Below, piece after piece: positions 6,099 through 12,059 of a stretch of 12,059 nt of DNA. The notes below the pieces were generated by a model, which was not told where the DNA came from, did not search any database, and was given only the letters and a program-made list of their open reading frames with translations. This stretch comes from an uncultured Anaerobutyricum sp. Lineage in GTDB: Bacteria; Bacillota; Clostridia; Lachnospirales; Lachnospiraceae. The position numbers were made by a program, and so were the translations under genes. How positions within the stretch are numbered: position 1 is the first letter of the stretch; each line of letters starts with the position of its first letter. Location: NCBI GenBank assembly GCA_934317185.1, contig CAKREJ010000040.1, positions 1 through 12,059 on the forward strand. Direction: 5' to 3'.

Positions 6099-7514
6099 TT
6101 ATTTATCCACTCGCTTCAAAGCACAAACACTCTCCACATGTACCGAATGGCTAAACTGATCTACAACAGCTACTTTTTCTAAAGTATATTTTTCCTCACA
6201 TAATATCTTTAAATCTCTCGCCAATGTTGCCGGGTCACAGCTCACATAAACGATGCGTTCCGGTGCCATATCTAACATCGTATTTAAAAGTGTTGCATCA
6301 CAACCTTTTCTTGGCGGGTCAACCACAATGACATCCGGATGAATTCCTGTTTTTTCATACTGGGCAGGAACAACTTCCTCTGCCTTGCCAACGAAAAATT
6401 CAACATTATCCATATGATTCAATGTGGCATTACGTCTTGCATCATCAATTGCTTCTTTAATGATTTCAACACCATATACCTGTTTGGCTTTTTGTGCAAG
6501 AAAAAGAGAGATTGTTCCGATTCCGCAATATAAATCCCACACGAGTTCCTGCCCCTTTAAAGCTGCATACTCTAACGCTTTTGAATAAAGAACTTTTGTC
6601 TGCTGTGGATTTACCTGATAAAAAGAAAGGGGTCCAATCTGATATTTAATATTGCCGATATAATCTTCAATATAATCCTGCCCCCAGATTGTTTCGCAGT
6701 GCAAGCCTAAAATCTTATTTGTCTTATCTGTATTTGTATTTACGATAATACTTGTCATTCCCTCAATTTCTTTTAGTCTATCTACAAGTTTATCGATATG
6801 TTTTAACTGCTTTGCTGTCCCGTTCACGATGAGGCATACCATAATCTCTCCTGTGGTAAATCCTACACGAGTTAAAATATGGCGGATTAATCCACTGTGA
6901 TTCTTTTCATCATATGCAGAAATCTTATTCTCCCTCATATATGCAAGTATTTTTTCAACGATTGGATGTGTTACTTTAGCCTGAATCATACAGTTTGTAT
7001 TCGCTACGATCGAATGCGTTCTTCCTGCATAAAATCCGGCAACAAGCTTCCCCTCTTTATCATAACCGACAGGGAACTGTGCCTTGTTACGGTAATGCCA
7101 CGGCTCTCCCATTCCGTATACTGGTTCCATCTTCTGCTCTATGTCTTCTTTTTCAAAACCGCCGATACGAGTCAGACACCCTTCCACAAGTCCTTTCTTA
7201 AATAGTAACTGTTTCTCATAGGAAATCTGCTGTAATTTACAACCGCCGCATTGCCTGGCCACAGGACATAGCGGAGTCACCCGGTCTTCTGATGGCTTTA
7301 TAATTTCCACAAGGCGAGCATAACCATAATTCTTTTTTAACTTTGTTATGGAAGCCTTCACCTCATCACCGATCACCGTATCCTTAACAAAGAAGGGAAA
7401 GCCCTGGTACTTCCCAAGACCTTCCCCTTCCCTTGTAAAATCTTCAATCACAAGCGAAATTTCCTGATTCTTTTTCAAATTCAACTTCTGTTCTGATTTC
7501 ACTTTTTTATTCAA
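6099..7514 (-). CDS. rlmCD: 23S rRNA (uracil-5-)-methyltransferase, RlmCD/RumA type
   Basis: The enzyme transfers a methyl group from S-adenosylmethionine to C5 of uracil in 23S rRNA; Firmicutes homologues modify U747 and U1939. The 471 residues comprise a TRAM RNA-binding domain (about 17-75), iron-sulfur cluster cysteines Cys83, Cys89, Cys92 (CPVARQCGGC) and Cys175, and a Rossmann methyltransferase domain with DLYCGIGTISLFLA (327-340), DPPRKG (399-404), the nucleophile Cys426 in SCDPATLARD, and Glu461 in HVESV as likely general base. All key residues are present. The start is TTG; AGGAG lies seven bases upstream and the TTG shares TTGA with the TGA stop of yhaM, which indicates translational coupling. 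Paralogues are common, so the exact target uracil (and the symbol) is uncertain. Confidence 0.9.
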   Translation of the reverse strand: MNKKVKSEQKLNLKKNQEISLVIEDFTREGEGLGKYQGFPFFVKDTVIGDEVKASITKLKKNYGYARLVEIIKPSEDRVTPLCPVARQCGGCKLQQISYEKQLLFKKGLVEGCLTRIGGFEKEDIEQKMEPVYGMGEPWHYRNKAQFPVGYDKEGKLVAGFYAGRTHSIVANTNCMIQAKVTHPIVEKILAYMRENKISAYDEKNHSGLIRHILTRVGFTTGEIMVCLIVNGTAKQLKHIDKLVDRLKEIEGMTSIIVNTNTDKTNKILGLHCETIWGQDYIEDYIGNIKYQIGPLSFYQVNPQQTKVLYSKALEYAALKGQELVWDLYCGIGTISLFLAQKAKQVYGVEIIKEAIDDARRNATLNHMDNVEFFVGKAEEVVPAQYEKTGIHPDVIVVDPPRKGCDATLLNTMLDMAPERIVYVSCDPATLARDLKILCEEKYTLEKVAVVDQFSHSVHVESVCALKRVDK

Positions 7515-8467
7515 TCCTTTTCTCCTAAATGACTTGTCGCTCTGATATTACTTTCAAACAATTTATTATAACCTTTCCACTCACCGCCCTGACGACTTTC
7601 CTCTGCGAGTGCTTCAATAAATGTTTCCATCTTTGCGTCTGTATTATCCGCAAAATTAAGAGCTAATGCCTCAATTAATGCCGGCTTTTTAGGGGAACCG
7701 TACTCTAACTCACCGTGATGTGCCAGAATACAATGTTTTAATTCATTGGCCAGTTTCGGTGGAAAACCGCTAATATTTCTGATCTTCTCATCAATCATCA
7801 TCGTTCCCATAACAATGTGTCCGACTAACTGTCCTACATCGGTATAATCATTCTCAGGAAACTCAGATAACTCATCCAGCTTTCCTATATCATGACAGAT
7901 CGCTGCGGTAATCAAAAGATCCTTATTTAAAATCGGATACTGCGTACAGTAAAAATCACACAGCTTCGTTACACTAAGTGTATGTTCTAATAATCCACCC
8001 ATAAATCCGTGATGTACTCTCTTTGCTGCGGAATGTGCTTTAAACTTTGCAGCAAATTCTTTATCTCCAAAAAAAGCAACTAAAAGCTGTCTTAAATAAA
8101 TATTTTGTATATGGTTCACATAGGAAGATAATTCCTTAAACATTCCATCAATACTCTTACCGGAGCATGGAATATAATCCTCCATCGCAAACTCTCCTTC
8201 TCTGGCTTTGCGAAGTCTTCTTACATTAAGCTGTGGACTGCCCTGAAAACTTGTAACATTCCCCTCTACACGAATGTAATCCATCTGCTCAAAATTCTCG
8301 ATTCCATTATTCAAATCCCAGATCTTCGTGTCTATAACACCTGTCTTATCCTGTAAGATCATGGAATAATAAGTCTTTCCTGCTTTTGTTTTTGCAATAT
8401 TTTTTACTTTACAAAGATACACATCAGAGACATTATCCCCTTCTCTGAGTTCATTAATATAACGCAT
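7511..8467 (-). CDS. yhaM: 3'-5' exoribonuclease of the YhaM family
   Basis: YhaM is a cytoplasmic, metal-dependent 3'-5' exoribonuclease of Firmicutes that trims RNA ends. The 318 residues match the usual length. An OB-fold nucleic-acid-binding domain (about 10-90, with YYSMILQDKTGVIDTKIWD at 33-51) precedes an HD phosphohydrolase domain (about 145-290) with HGFMGGLLEHT (153-163), the HD pair His192-Asp193 in CHDIGKLDE, His217, HH (250-251) and NFADN (271-275). AAGGA lies eight bases before the ATG. It is the first gene of a two-gene operon with the 23S rRNA methyltransferase, overlapping by four bases, so RNA trimming and rRNA modification are co-expressed. Confidence 0.93.
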   Translation of the reverse strand: MRYINELREGDNVSDVYLCKVKNIAKTKAGKTYYSMILQDKTGVIDTKIWDLNNGIENFEQMDYIRVEGNVTSFQGSPQLNVRRLRKAREGEFAMEDYIPCSGKSIDGMFKELSSYVNHIQNIYLRQLLVAFFGDKEFAAKFKAHSAAKRVHHGFMGGLLEHTLSVTKLCDFYCTQYPILNKDLLITAAICHDIGKLDELSEFPENDYTDVGQLVGHIVMGTMMIDEKIRNISGFPPKLANELKHCILAHHGELEYGSPKKPALIEALALNFADNTDAKMETFIEALAEESRQGGEWKGYNKLFESNIRATSHLGEKD

Positions 8468-8507
8468 ATACGTTTCCTTTCTAGCTCTCTTATCAATTAC
8501 TTCCCAT

Positions 8508-8536
8508 ATTATAGCTTACTTTTAACAGACTTACAA
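8508..8536 (-). promoter_or_regulatory. Predicted sigma-A promoter of the yhaM operon
   Basis: TTGTAA, a 17-base spacer and a perfect TATAAT lie about 40 bases before the yhaM start, giving a short leader. An inverted repeat AACAGAC/GTCTGTT (8524-8530 and 8548-8554) has one half in the spacer and one just upstream of the -35, and could bind a regulator. Confidence 0.7.
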
Positions 8537-8597
8537 CCAAGAAAATCGTCTGTTTTGCAGATTTTTCCGTTTTTTAAAGGCTTTATACCCATCTTGA

Positions 8598-8626
8598 TTG
8601 ACAAATGAAGTATTTCATGTCACAAT
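8598..8626 (+). promoter_or_regulatory. Possible promoter of the acylphosphatase gene with a dyad in its spacer
   Basis: A perfect TTGACA is followed after 17 bases by CACAAT (four of six). The spacer holds ATGAA-GTAT-TTCAT, which with the flanking TGAC and GTCA forms a nearly symmetric dyad over 8599-8622, a plausible repressor site. Transcription would start near 8633, leaving a leader of about 140 bases that contains the hairpin at 8652-8695. Confidence 0.45.
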
Positions 8627-8651
8627 TACTTTTACATTAAATTTTTATATC

Positions 8652-8695
8652 AGATGTGCGGCAGAAATATGTCATCTCTTACATAACGCACATCT
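8652..8695 (+). other. Leader hairpin before the acylphosphatase gene
   Basis: AGATGTGCG and CGCACATCT form nine perfect pairs (8652-8660 with 8687-8695) around an inner stem TATGT/ACATA. No T-run follows, so it is not a terminator. A second small dyad GTCCG-N9-CGGAC (8743-8761) sits just before the ribosome binding site and could partly mask it. I recognise no riboswitch. The rest of the 300-base spacer contains the two divergent promoters and no gene. Confidence 0.5.
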
Positions 8696-8774
8696 CTCAA
8701 CAAGATTGTCTCAGCATTCTTGATAAATTTAAAGAAAGGAATGTCCGGCATGTTATCGGACTGTAGGAATGCAT

Positions 8775-9065
8775 ATGATTAGAAAACATATTATTGCACA
8801 TGGCCGTGTACAGGGTGTTGGCCTTCGATTTACAGTAACCGGTTTTGCTAAAAAATACAATGTGACGGGTTGGGTTCGCAATCTCTATGATGGTACGGTA
8901 GAGATGGAAGTCCAGGGATTAGACCACCGTGTGGAACTCTTTTTACAGGAGTTATCCTCTGATCGGCCAGGTGGGAATCGTTTCATTCGCATTGACAAAT
9001 TGGACATTACAAATATTCCTTCTGTAAATGTAGCAGATGAAAAGGGCTTCCGTGCTCGCTACTAA
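8775..9065 (+). CDS. acyP: Acylphosphatase
   Basis: This small cytoplasmic enzyme hydrolyses acyl phosphates such as acetyl phosphate or 1,3-bisphosphoglycerate. The 96-residue product is of normal length and contains the signature GRVQGVGLR (10-18) with catalytic Arg18 and GWVRNLYDGTVE (32-43) with catalytic Asn36. The family usually has GFR or GYR where this protein has GLR, a conservative change. I prefer the ATG at 8775 because TAGGA lies six bases before it; the ATG at 8769 directly abuts that site and could not use it. No clear terminator follows. The gene is divergent from yhaM and upstream of mutS2 with a 196-base gap. Confidence 0.92.
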   Translation: MIRKHIIAHGRVQGVGLRFTVTGFAKKYNVTGWVRNLYDGTVEMEVQGLDHRVELFLQELSSDRPGGNRFIRIDKLDITNIPSVNVADEKGFRARY

Positions 9066-9134
9066 CAAGTTAATCTAATATTATCAATATATGAAAATCT
9101 TATTCAATCCTAACTTACGCAGGAAAACTATAGA

Positions 9135-9224
9135 CTATCTGGACTGTTTTTCTTTGTCCAGCTCTGCAATGCGTTCTTCTGCGTATTTAAGAATGCCCCG
9201 GCATCCATCACAATTACGATGTAT
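9135..9224 (-). pseudogene. 3' remnant of an unidentified gene
   Basis: On the minus strand a 29-codon frame without a start codon reads RNCDGCRGILKYAEERIA and then ELDKEKQ before TAG. The CxxC, the following helix with alternating acidic and hydrophobic residues, and ordinary codon use look like the C-terminal end of a real protein, while an in-frame TAA precedes it. Most of the gene seems to have been lost. An inverted repeat CTGGAC/GTCCAG (9139-9144 with 9156-9161) lies within it. I do not recognise the family. The spacer otherwise holds only AT-rich sequence and the mutS2 ribosome binding site. Confidence 0.4.
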
Positions 9225-9261
9225 TTAAGATTGAACTTAAATTTTTGAAAGGATTTTATTT

Positions 9262-11637
9262 ATGAATACAAAGGCACTTATCACGTTAGAATATGATAAA
9301 ATAATTAAAAAGCTGGAGACTTTTGCTTCTTCAACAATGGGAAAGAAATTTTGCAAAGATTTACTTCCCTCTTCTGACTACGAAGAAATCTTATCCGCAC
9401 AGACAGAAACCAAAGATGCACTGACCCGGCTTTATAAGACGGGTTATCTTTCTTTTCAGGGACTTTCTGATATCCGTCCACATTTAAGACTATTGGAAAT
9501 CGATTCCACGCTAAATCAAAAGGAACTTCTTGAGATTGCCCGTCTTCTTTCTATTACAGCACAGGCAGTCGAATATGGCGACACCGAGGATGAGGTTATG
9601 GCCTATGACTCTTTAAACAGTTATTTCGGAGAACTTGATCCACTGGAATTCCTTTATCAGCGAATTACTCAATGCATCTTATCAGAAGATGAAATCAGTG
9701 ATGATGCTTCTTCCGCATTAAAGGATATCCGACGAGAAATCAAACAAACGAATATTTCCATTCATAATAAGCTGACTTCCGTTATCAACTCACAAAATAA
9801 TAAAACAATGCTTCAGGATGCATTAATTACGGTTCGTAACGGTCGTTATTGTGTTCCTGTAAAAACTGAATACCGGAATGCATTTCCCGGTATGATTCAT
9901 GATCAGTCCTCTTCCGGTTCCACACTTTTCATCGAACCAATGGCTGTCGTGCAGTTAAATAACCATTTAAAAGAATTAGATATTAAAGAAAAAATGGAAA
10001 TTGAGAAGATTCTCCAGTCTTTAAGTGCTCAGGCAGCTTCCTGCAGCCGGGAATTAGAAGAGAATCAAAAGATACTTACAAAGCTTGACTTTATTTTTGC
10101 CAAAGCAAAATATGCAAAAGAATATCAGGGAACCGAACCAATTTTTAATACCGATGGCATTGTAGATATCAAACAGGGCAGACATCCTCTGCTTGATCCT
10201 AAAAAAGTAGTTCCGATTCATATTTATATTGGAGAAGATTTCAATATGCTTCTTCTTACCGGTCCAAATACCGGTGGTAAAACGGTTTCTTTAAAAACCG
10301 TTGGTCTTTTCCAGCTCATGGGACAGGCAGGTCTGCATATTCCGGCGTTTCAGGGTTCCCGCCTTGCTGTATTTTCCGATATTTTTGCTGATATTGGAGA
10401 TGAACAGAGTATTGAGATGAACTTATCCACATTTTCCTCTCATATGACAAACCTTGTCCACATTTTAGAGGAAGCTGACCCCAACTCTCTCGTTTTACTT
10501 GATGAGTTATGTGGCGGAACAGACCCGACAGAAGGTGCGGCACTTGCGATCGCTATCTTAGATGATCTGCACACCGGTAAGATCCGTACTGTTGCGACAA
10601 CACATTATGCGGAGCTTAAAATGTACGCAATGGACACACCGGGCGTGGAGAATGCCTGCTGTGAATTTGACCTTGAAACACTTTCTCCAACCTACCGTCT
10701 CTTAATCGGTATTCCCGGAAAAAGTAATGCCTTCTCCATCAGTGAACGGCTCGGTCTTCCAGACTACATCATCGAGCAGGCCCGCTCTCAGATTGATGCT
10801 ACCGCCATCGACTTTGAAAATATGCTCTCTGAATTAGAAAAAAATAAAGCAGAAATCGAAAAAGAGCAGTCTGAACTTTACAAGACAAAACAGGAAATCG
10901 AAAACTTAAAAAACAGCCTGAAAGAAAAACAGGATGATATCAAAGAAAAACGAGACAAAATGCTCCGGGACGCTCGTGAGGAAGCTCGAAATATTCTCGA
11001 AGAAGCCAAGGAAGTTGCCGATGAATCCATCCGTAAATACCACGCATGGGGACAGCATCCAAAGCAGAATAACATGAAGAAAATGGAAGCTCAAAGAAGT
11101 GATCTTCGAGGTCGCATGAGCAAGCTTGACAAAAAGCTCGCCTATAAGGCAAAGAAGTCTTCCACTATCTCCGATCCTTCTGACTTCAAAGTAGGCGATT
11201 CTGTATTTGTAACCACACTTTCTCTAAACGGAACTGTAAAAGAAGCTGCCAACAAAGACGGGGATCTCGTAATACAGATGGGATTCTTAAGCTCCGTAGT
11301 AAATTATAAAAACTTAGAACTTCTCGCCCCTGAAAAAGCACCAAAACCACAGCATCAGCCAAAAGACCGCTACAGCATTAATAAAGCGGCAACCATCAAT
11401 CCAGAAATCAATCTTCTTGGAAATACAGTAGACGAAGCCATTGCCCGTCTTGAAAAATATCTTGATGATGCCATGATTGCCGGACTCACTTCCGTTCGTG
11501 TCGTTCATGGAAAGGGAACCGGTGCTTTGCGAAAAGGAATTCATGAATATCTTCGTAAACTCAAATTCGTCAAATCCTATAAACTCGCAGAATTCGGCGA
11601 AGGGGATGCGGGAGTAACCATCGTAACTTTTAAGTAA
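9262..11637 (+). CDS. mutS2: MutS2 ATPase with C-terminal Smr domain
   Basis: MutS2 is a MutS-like ABC ATPase without the mismatch-recognition domain; it is linked to suppression of recombination and, in Bacillus subtilis, to recognition and splitting of collided ribosomes. The 791 residues are typical. A core/lever region (about 1-300) precedes the ATPase with GRHPLLD (306-312), Walker A GPNTGGKT (334-341), STFSSHM (389-395), Walker B LVLLDE (410-415) with GGTDPTEG (418-425) and the histidine of TTHYAELK (446-453). A long charged coiled coil (about 515-595), a KOW-like segment (about 640-690) and the Smr domain (about 715-791, HGKGTGALR at 749-757) follow. The LDLRG motif that usually opens the Smr domain is INLLG (716-720) here, lacking the Asp and Arg. 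AAAGGA lies eight bases before the ATG. The recurrent hairpin element follows 18 bases after the stop. Confidence 0.95.
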   Translation: MNTKALITLEYDKIIKKLETFASSTMGKKFCKDLLPSSDYEEILSAQTETKDALTRLYKTGYLSFQGLSDIRPHLRLLEIDSTLNQKELLEIARLLSITAQAVEYGDTEDEVMAYDSLNSYFGELDPLEFLYQRITQCILSEDEISDDASSALKDIRREIKQTNISIHNKLTSVINSQNNKTMLQDALITVRNGRYCVPVKTEYRNAFPGMIHDQSSSGSTLFIEPMAVVQLNNHLKELDIKEKMEIEKILQSLSAQAASCSRELEENQKILTKLDFIFAKAKYAKEYQGTEPIFNTDGIVDIKQGRHPLLDPKKVVPIHIYIGEDFNMLLLTGPNTGGKTVSLKTVGLFQLMGQAGLHIPAFQGSRLAVFSDIFADIGDEQSIEMNLSTFSSHMTNLVHILEEADPNSLVLLDELCGGTDPTEGAALAIAILDDLHTGKIRTVATTHYAELKMYAMDTPGVENACCEFDLETLSPTYRLLIGIPGKSNAFSISERLGLPDYIIEQARSQIDATAIDFENMLSELEKNKAEIEKEQSELYKTKQEIENLKNSLKEKQDDIKEKRDKMLRDAREEARNILEEAKEVADESIRKYHAWGQHPKQNNMKKMEAQRSDLRGRMSKLDKKLAYKAKKSSTISDPSDFKVGDSVFVTTLSLNGTVKEAANKDGDLVIQMGFLSSVVNYKNLELLAPEKAPKPQHQPKDRYSINKAATINPEINLLGNTVDEAIARLEKYLDDAMIAGLTSVRVVHGKGTGALRKGIHEYLRKLKFVKSYKLAEFGEGDAGVTIVTFK

Positions 11638-11655
11638 ATACTGATTTGTTTGAAT

Positions 11656-11791
11656 AACGGACGAAAAACAAAAAAATAAATACTAGTAAAATGTGCCAGT
11701 AGTCGCTGCGTGTTGAATGCTCGCTTATCGCTTGCATTCAATACTTGCTCCGAGGTCACATTTTACTAGTATTTATTTTTTTATTTTTCTG
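11656..11791 (+). terminator. Recurrent terminator element, copy 3 (complete)
   Basis: The base stem has 26 perfect pairs (11670-11695 with 11757-11782) and after one mismatch six more (11663-11668 with 11784-11789). An inner stem TTGAATGC/GCATTCAA (11713-11720 with 11734-11741) closes a 13-base loop. It begins with AACGGACGAAAAA, carries GTGCCAGTAGTCGCTGCGTG and TACTTGCTCCGAGGTCAC, and ends in seven T residues and ATTTTTCTG. Its length, 136 bases, equals that of the copy at 4432-4567 although both stems have different sequences. Position and structure indicate termination of mutS2 transcription. Confidence 0.87.
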
Positions 11792-11809
11792 TTTGCCTAC
11801 TCCGTAAGT

Positions 11810-11999
11810 AAATTAGTATTTTATGCTGGGGAGGTAGGGGAAATCTCCATAAGATTGTGAAAATTAATCAGTGAAAATCTCCAGTAGACAAAAAGTATAT
11901 ACCCTTTTCGCTAAATCAGTATCGGAAAGAAAATGTGTGAAATAAAAAGAACCTACTTCCGTGTGCTCCTCTTCCTTCTTCAACATAAAATACTAATTT
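11810..11999. repeat. 16-base inverted repeat flanking a decayed segment
   Basis: AAATTAGTATTTTATG (11810-11825) recurs as its exact reverse complement at 11984-11999. The 158 bases between them contain the 44-base block (11845-11888) related to 4360-4403 and no intact gene; the frame that matches the other copy has internal stops. A small mobile-element remnant is possible, but no transposase or target duplication is visible. This stretch and its flanks form the non-coding space behind mutS2. Confidence 0.5.
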
Positions 12000-12013
12000 G
12001 TAGATTTCGTGTA

Positions 12014-12059
12014 GACGAAAAAAGAAATAATACCATATCCCATCTGCTCTGTAGTCGCT
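12014..12059 (+). terminator. Probable recurrent element, copy 4 (diverged, cut by right edge)
   Basis: GACGAAAAAAGAAATAAT followed after about 20 bases by GTAGTCGCT matches the order GGACGAAAAA, A-rich arm, AGTAGTCGCT seen in the other copies. The arm differs, and CTCT replaces the GCCA before GTAGTCGCT. The second half is outside the window, so pairing cannot be tested, and no intact gene precedes it in view. Confidence 0.45.

Noticed and set aside
8524..8577. Terminator on the plus strand before the acylphosphatase gene (AACAGAC/GTCTGTT with later T-runs)
   Set aside because: The T-runs are separated from the stem by other bases and no plus-strand gene lies upstream. Its left arm is in the yhaM promoter spacer, so an operator is more likely.
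9139..9161. CTGGAC/GTCCAG hairpin as terminator of the acylphosphatase gene
   Set aside because: Six pairs with an 11-base loop and no T-run after it; it lies within the minus-strand coding remnant.
82..11637. A joint ribosome-rescue operon of prfC, yhaM, rlmCD and mutS2
   Set aside because: The genes share a theme but are on different strands, each unit has its own promoter and terminator, and unrelated genes lie between them.

Overview
The window looks like chromosomal DNA of a low-GC, Gram-positive anaerobe of the Clostridia, most likely a gut Lachnospiraceae. The reasons are strong AGGAG-type ribosome binding sites, AT-rich spacers, the pairing of YhaM with an RlmCD-type methyltransferase, and MutS2 rather than MutS. 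The genus is inference. No rRNA, tRNA, CRISPR array, phage gene or complete insertion sequence is visible.

Layout. The first 8.5 kb is transcribed leftward (minus strand). In transcription order it carries yhaM and an RlmCD-type 23S rRNA methyltransferase (overlapping, one promoter), a GAF-GGDEF diguanylate cyclase, an unrecognised 240-residue repeat protein rich in Trp motifs and amphipathic helices, a SotB-like MFS efflux transporter, and prfC (RF3). Rightward (plus strand) follow a small acylphosphatase gene and mutS2, which ends in an Smr domain. Four genes (prfC, yhaM, the rRNA methyltransferase, mutS2) concern RNA, ribosomes or translation quality, but they are separate transcription units rather than one pathway. 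The cyclase, the repeat protein and the efflux pump are single-gene units.

The most unusual content is non-coding. A structured element of about 110-136 bases recurs just behind stop codons: after prfC (cut by the left edge), after the repeat protein (a shorter, diverged form), after the diguanylate cyclase (overlapping its stop codon), after mutS2, and probably again at the right edge (cut, diverged). Wherever the upstream gene is in view, the element has the same polarity relative to it. Two fully visible copies are both 136 bases. Each has a base stem of 25-26 perfect pairs that ends in a T-run and so can act as a terminator. The stem sequences differ between copies yet remain self-complementary, while two internal blocks and a 3' tail motif (read on one strand: GTGACCTCGGAGCAAGTA, CACGCAGCGACTACTGGCAC and ATTTTTCGTCCGTT) are nearly invariant. 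That combination of compensatory arms and conserved single-stranded blocks suggests a selected RNA or DNA structure beyond simple termination.

The element behind the cyclase and the one behind mutS2 are both followed by a related 44-base block that reads as a short, decaying protein segment. A further coding remnant lies between the acylphosphatase gene and mutS2. Several promoters, two operator-like dyads before the transporter gene, a canonical terminator and a leader hairpin before the acylphosphatase gene can also be seen.
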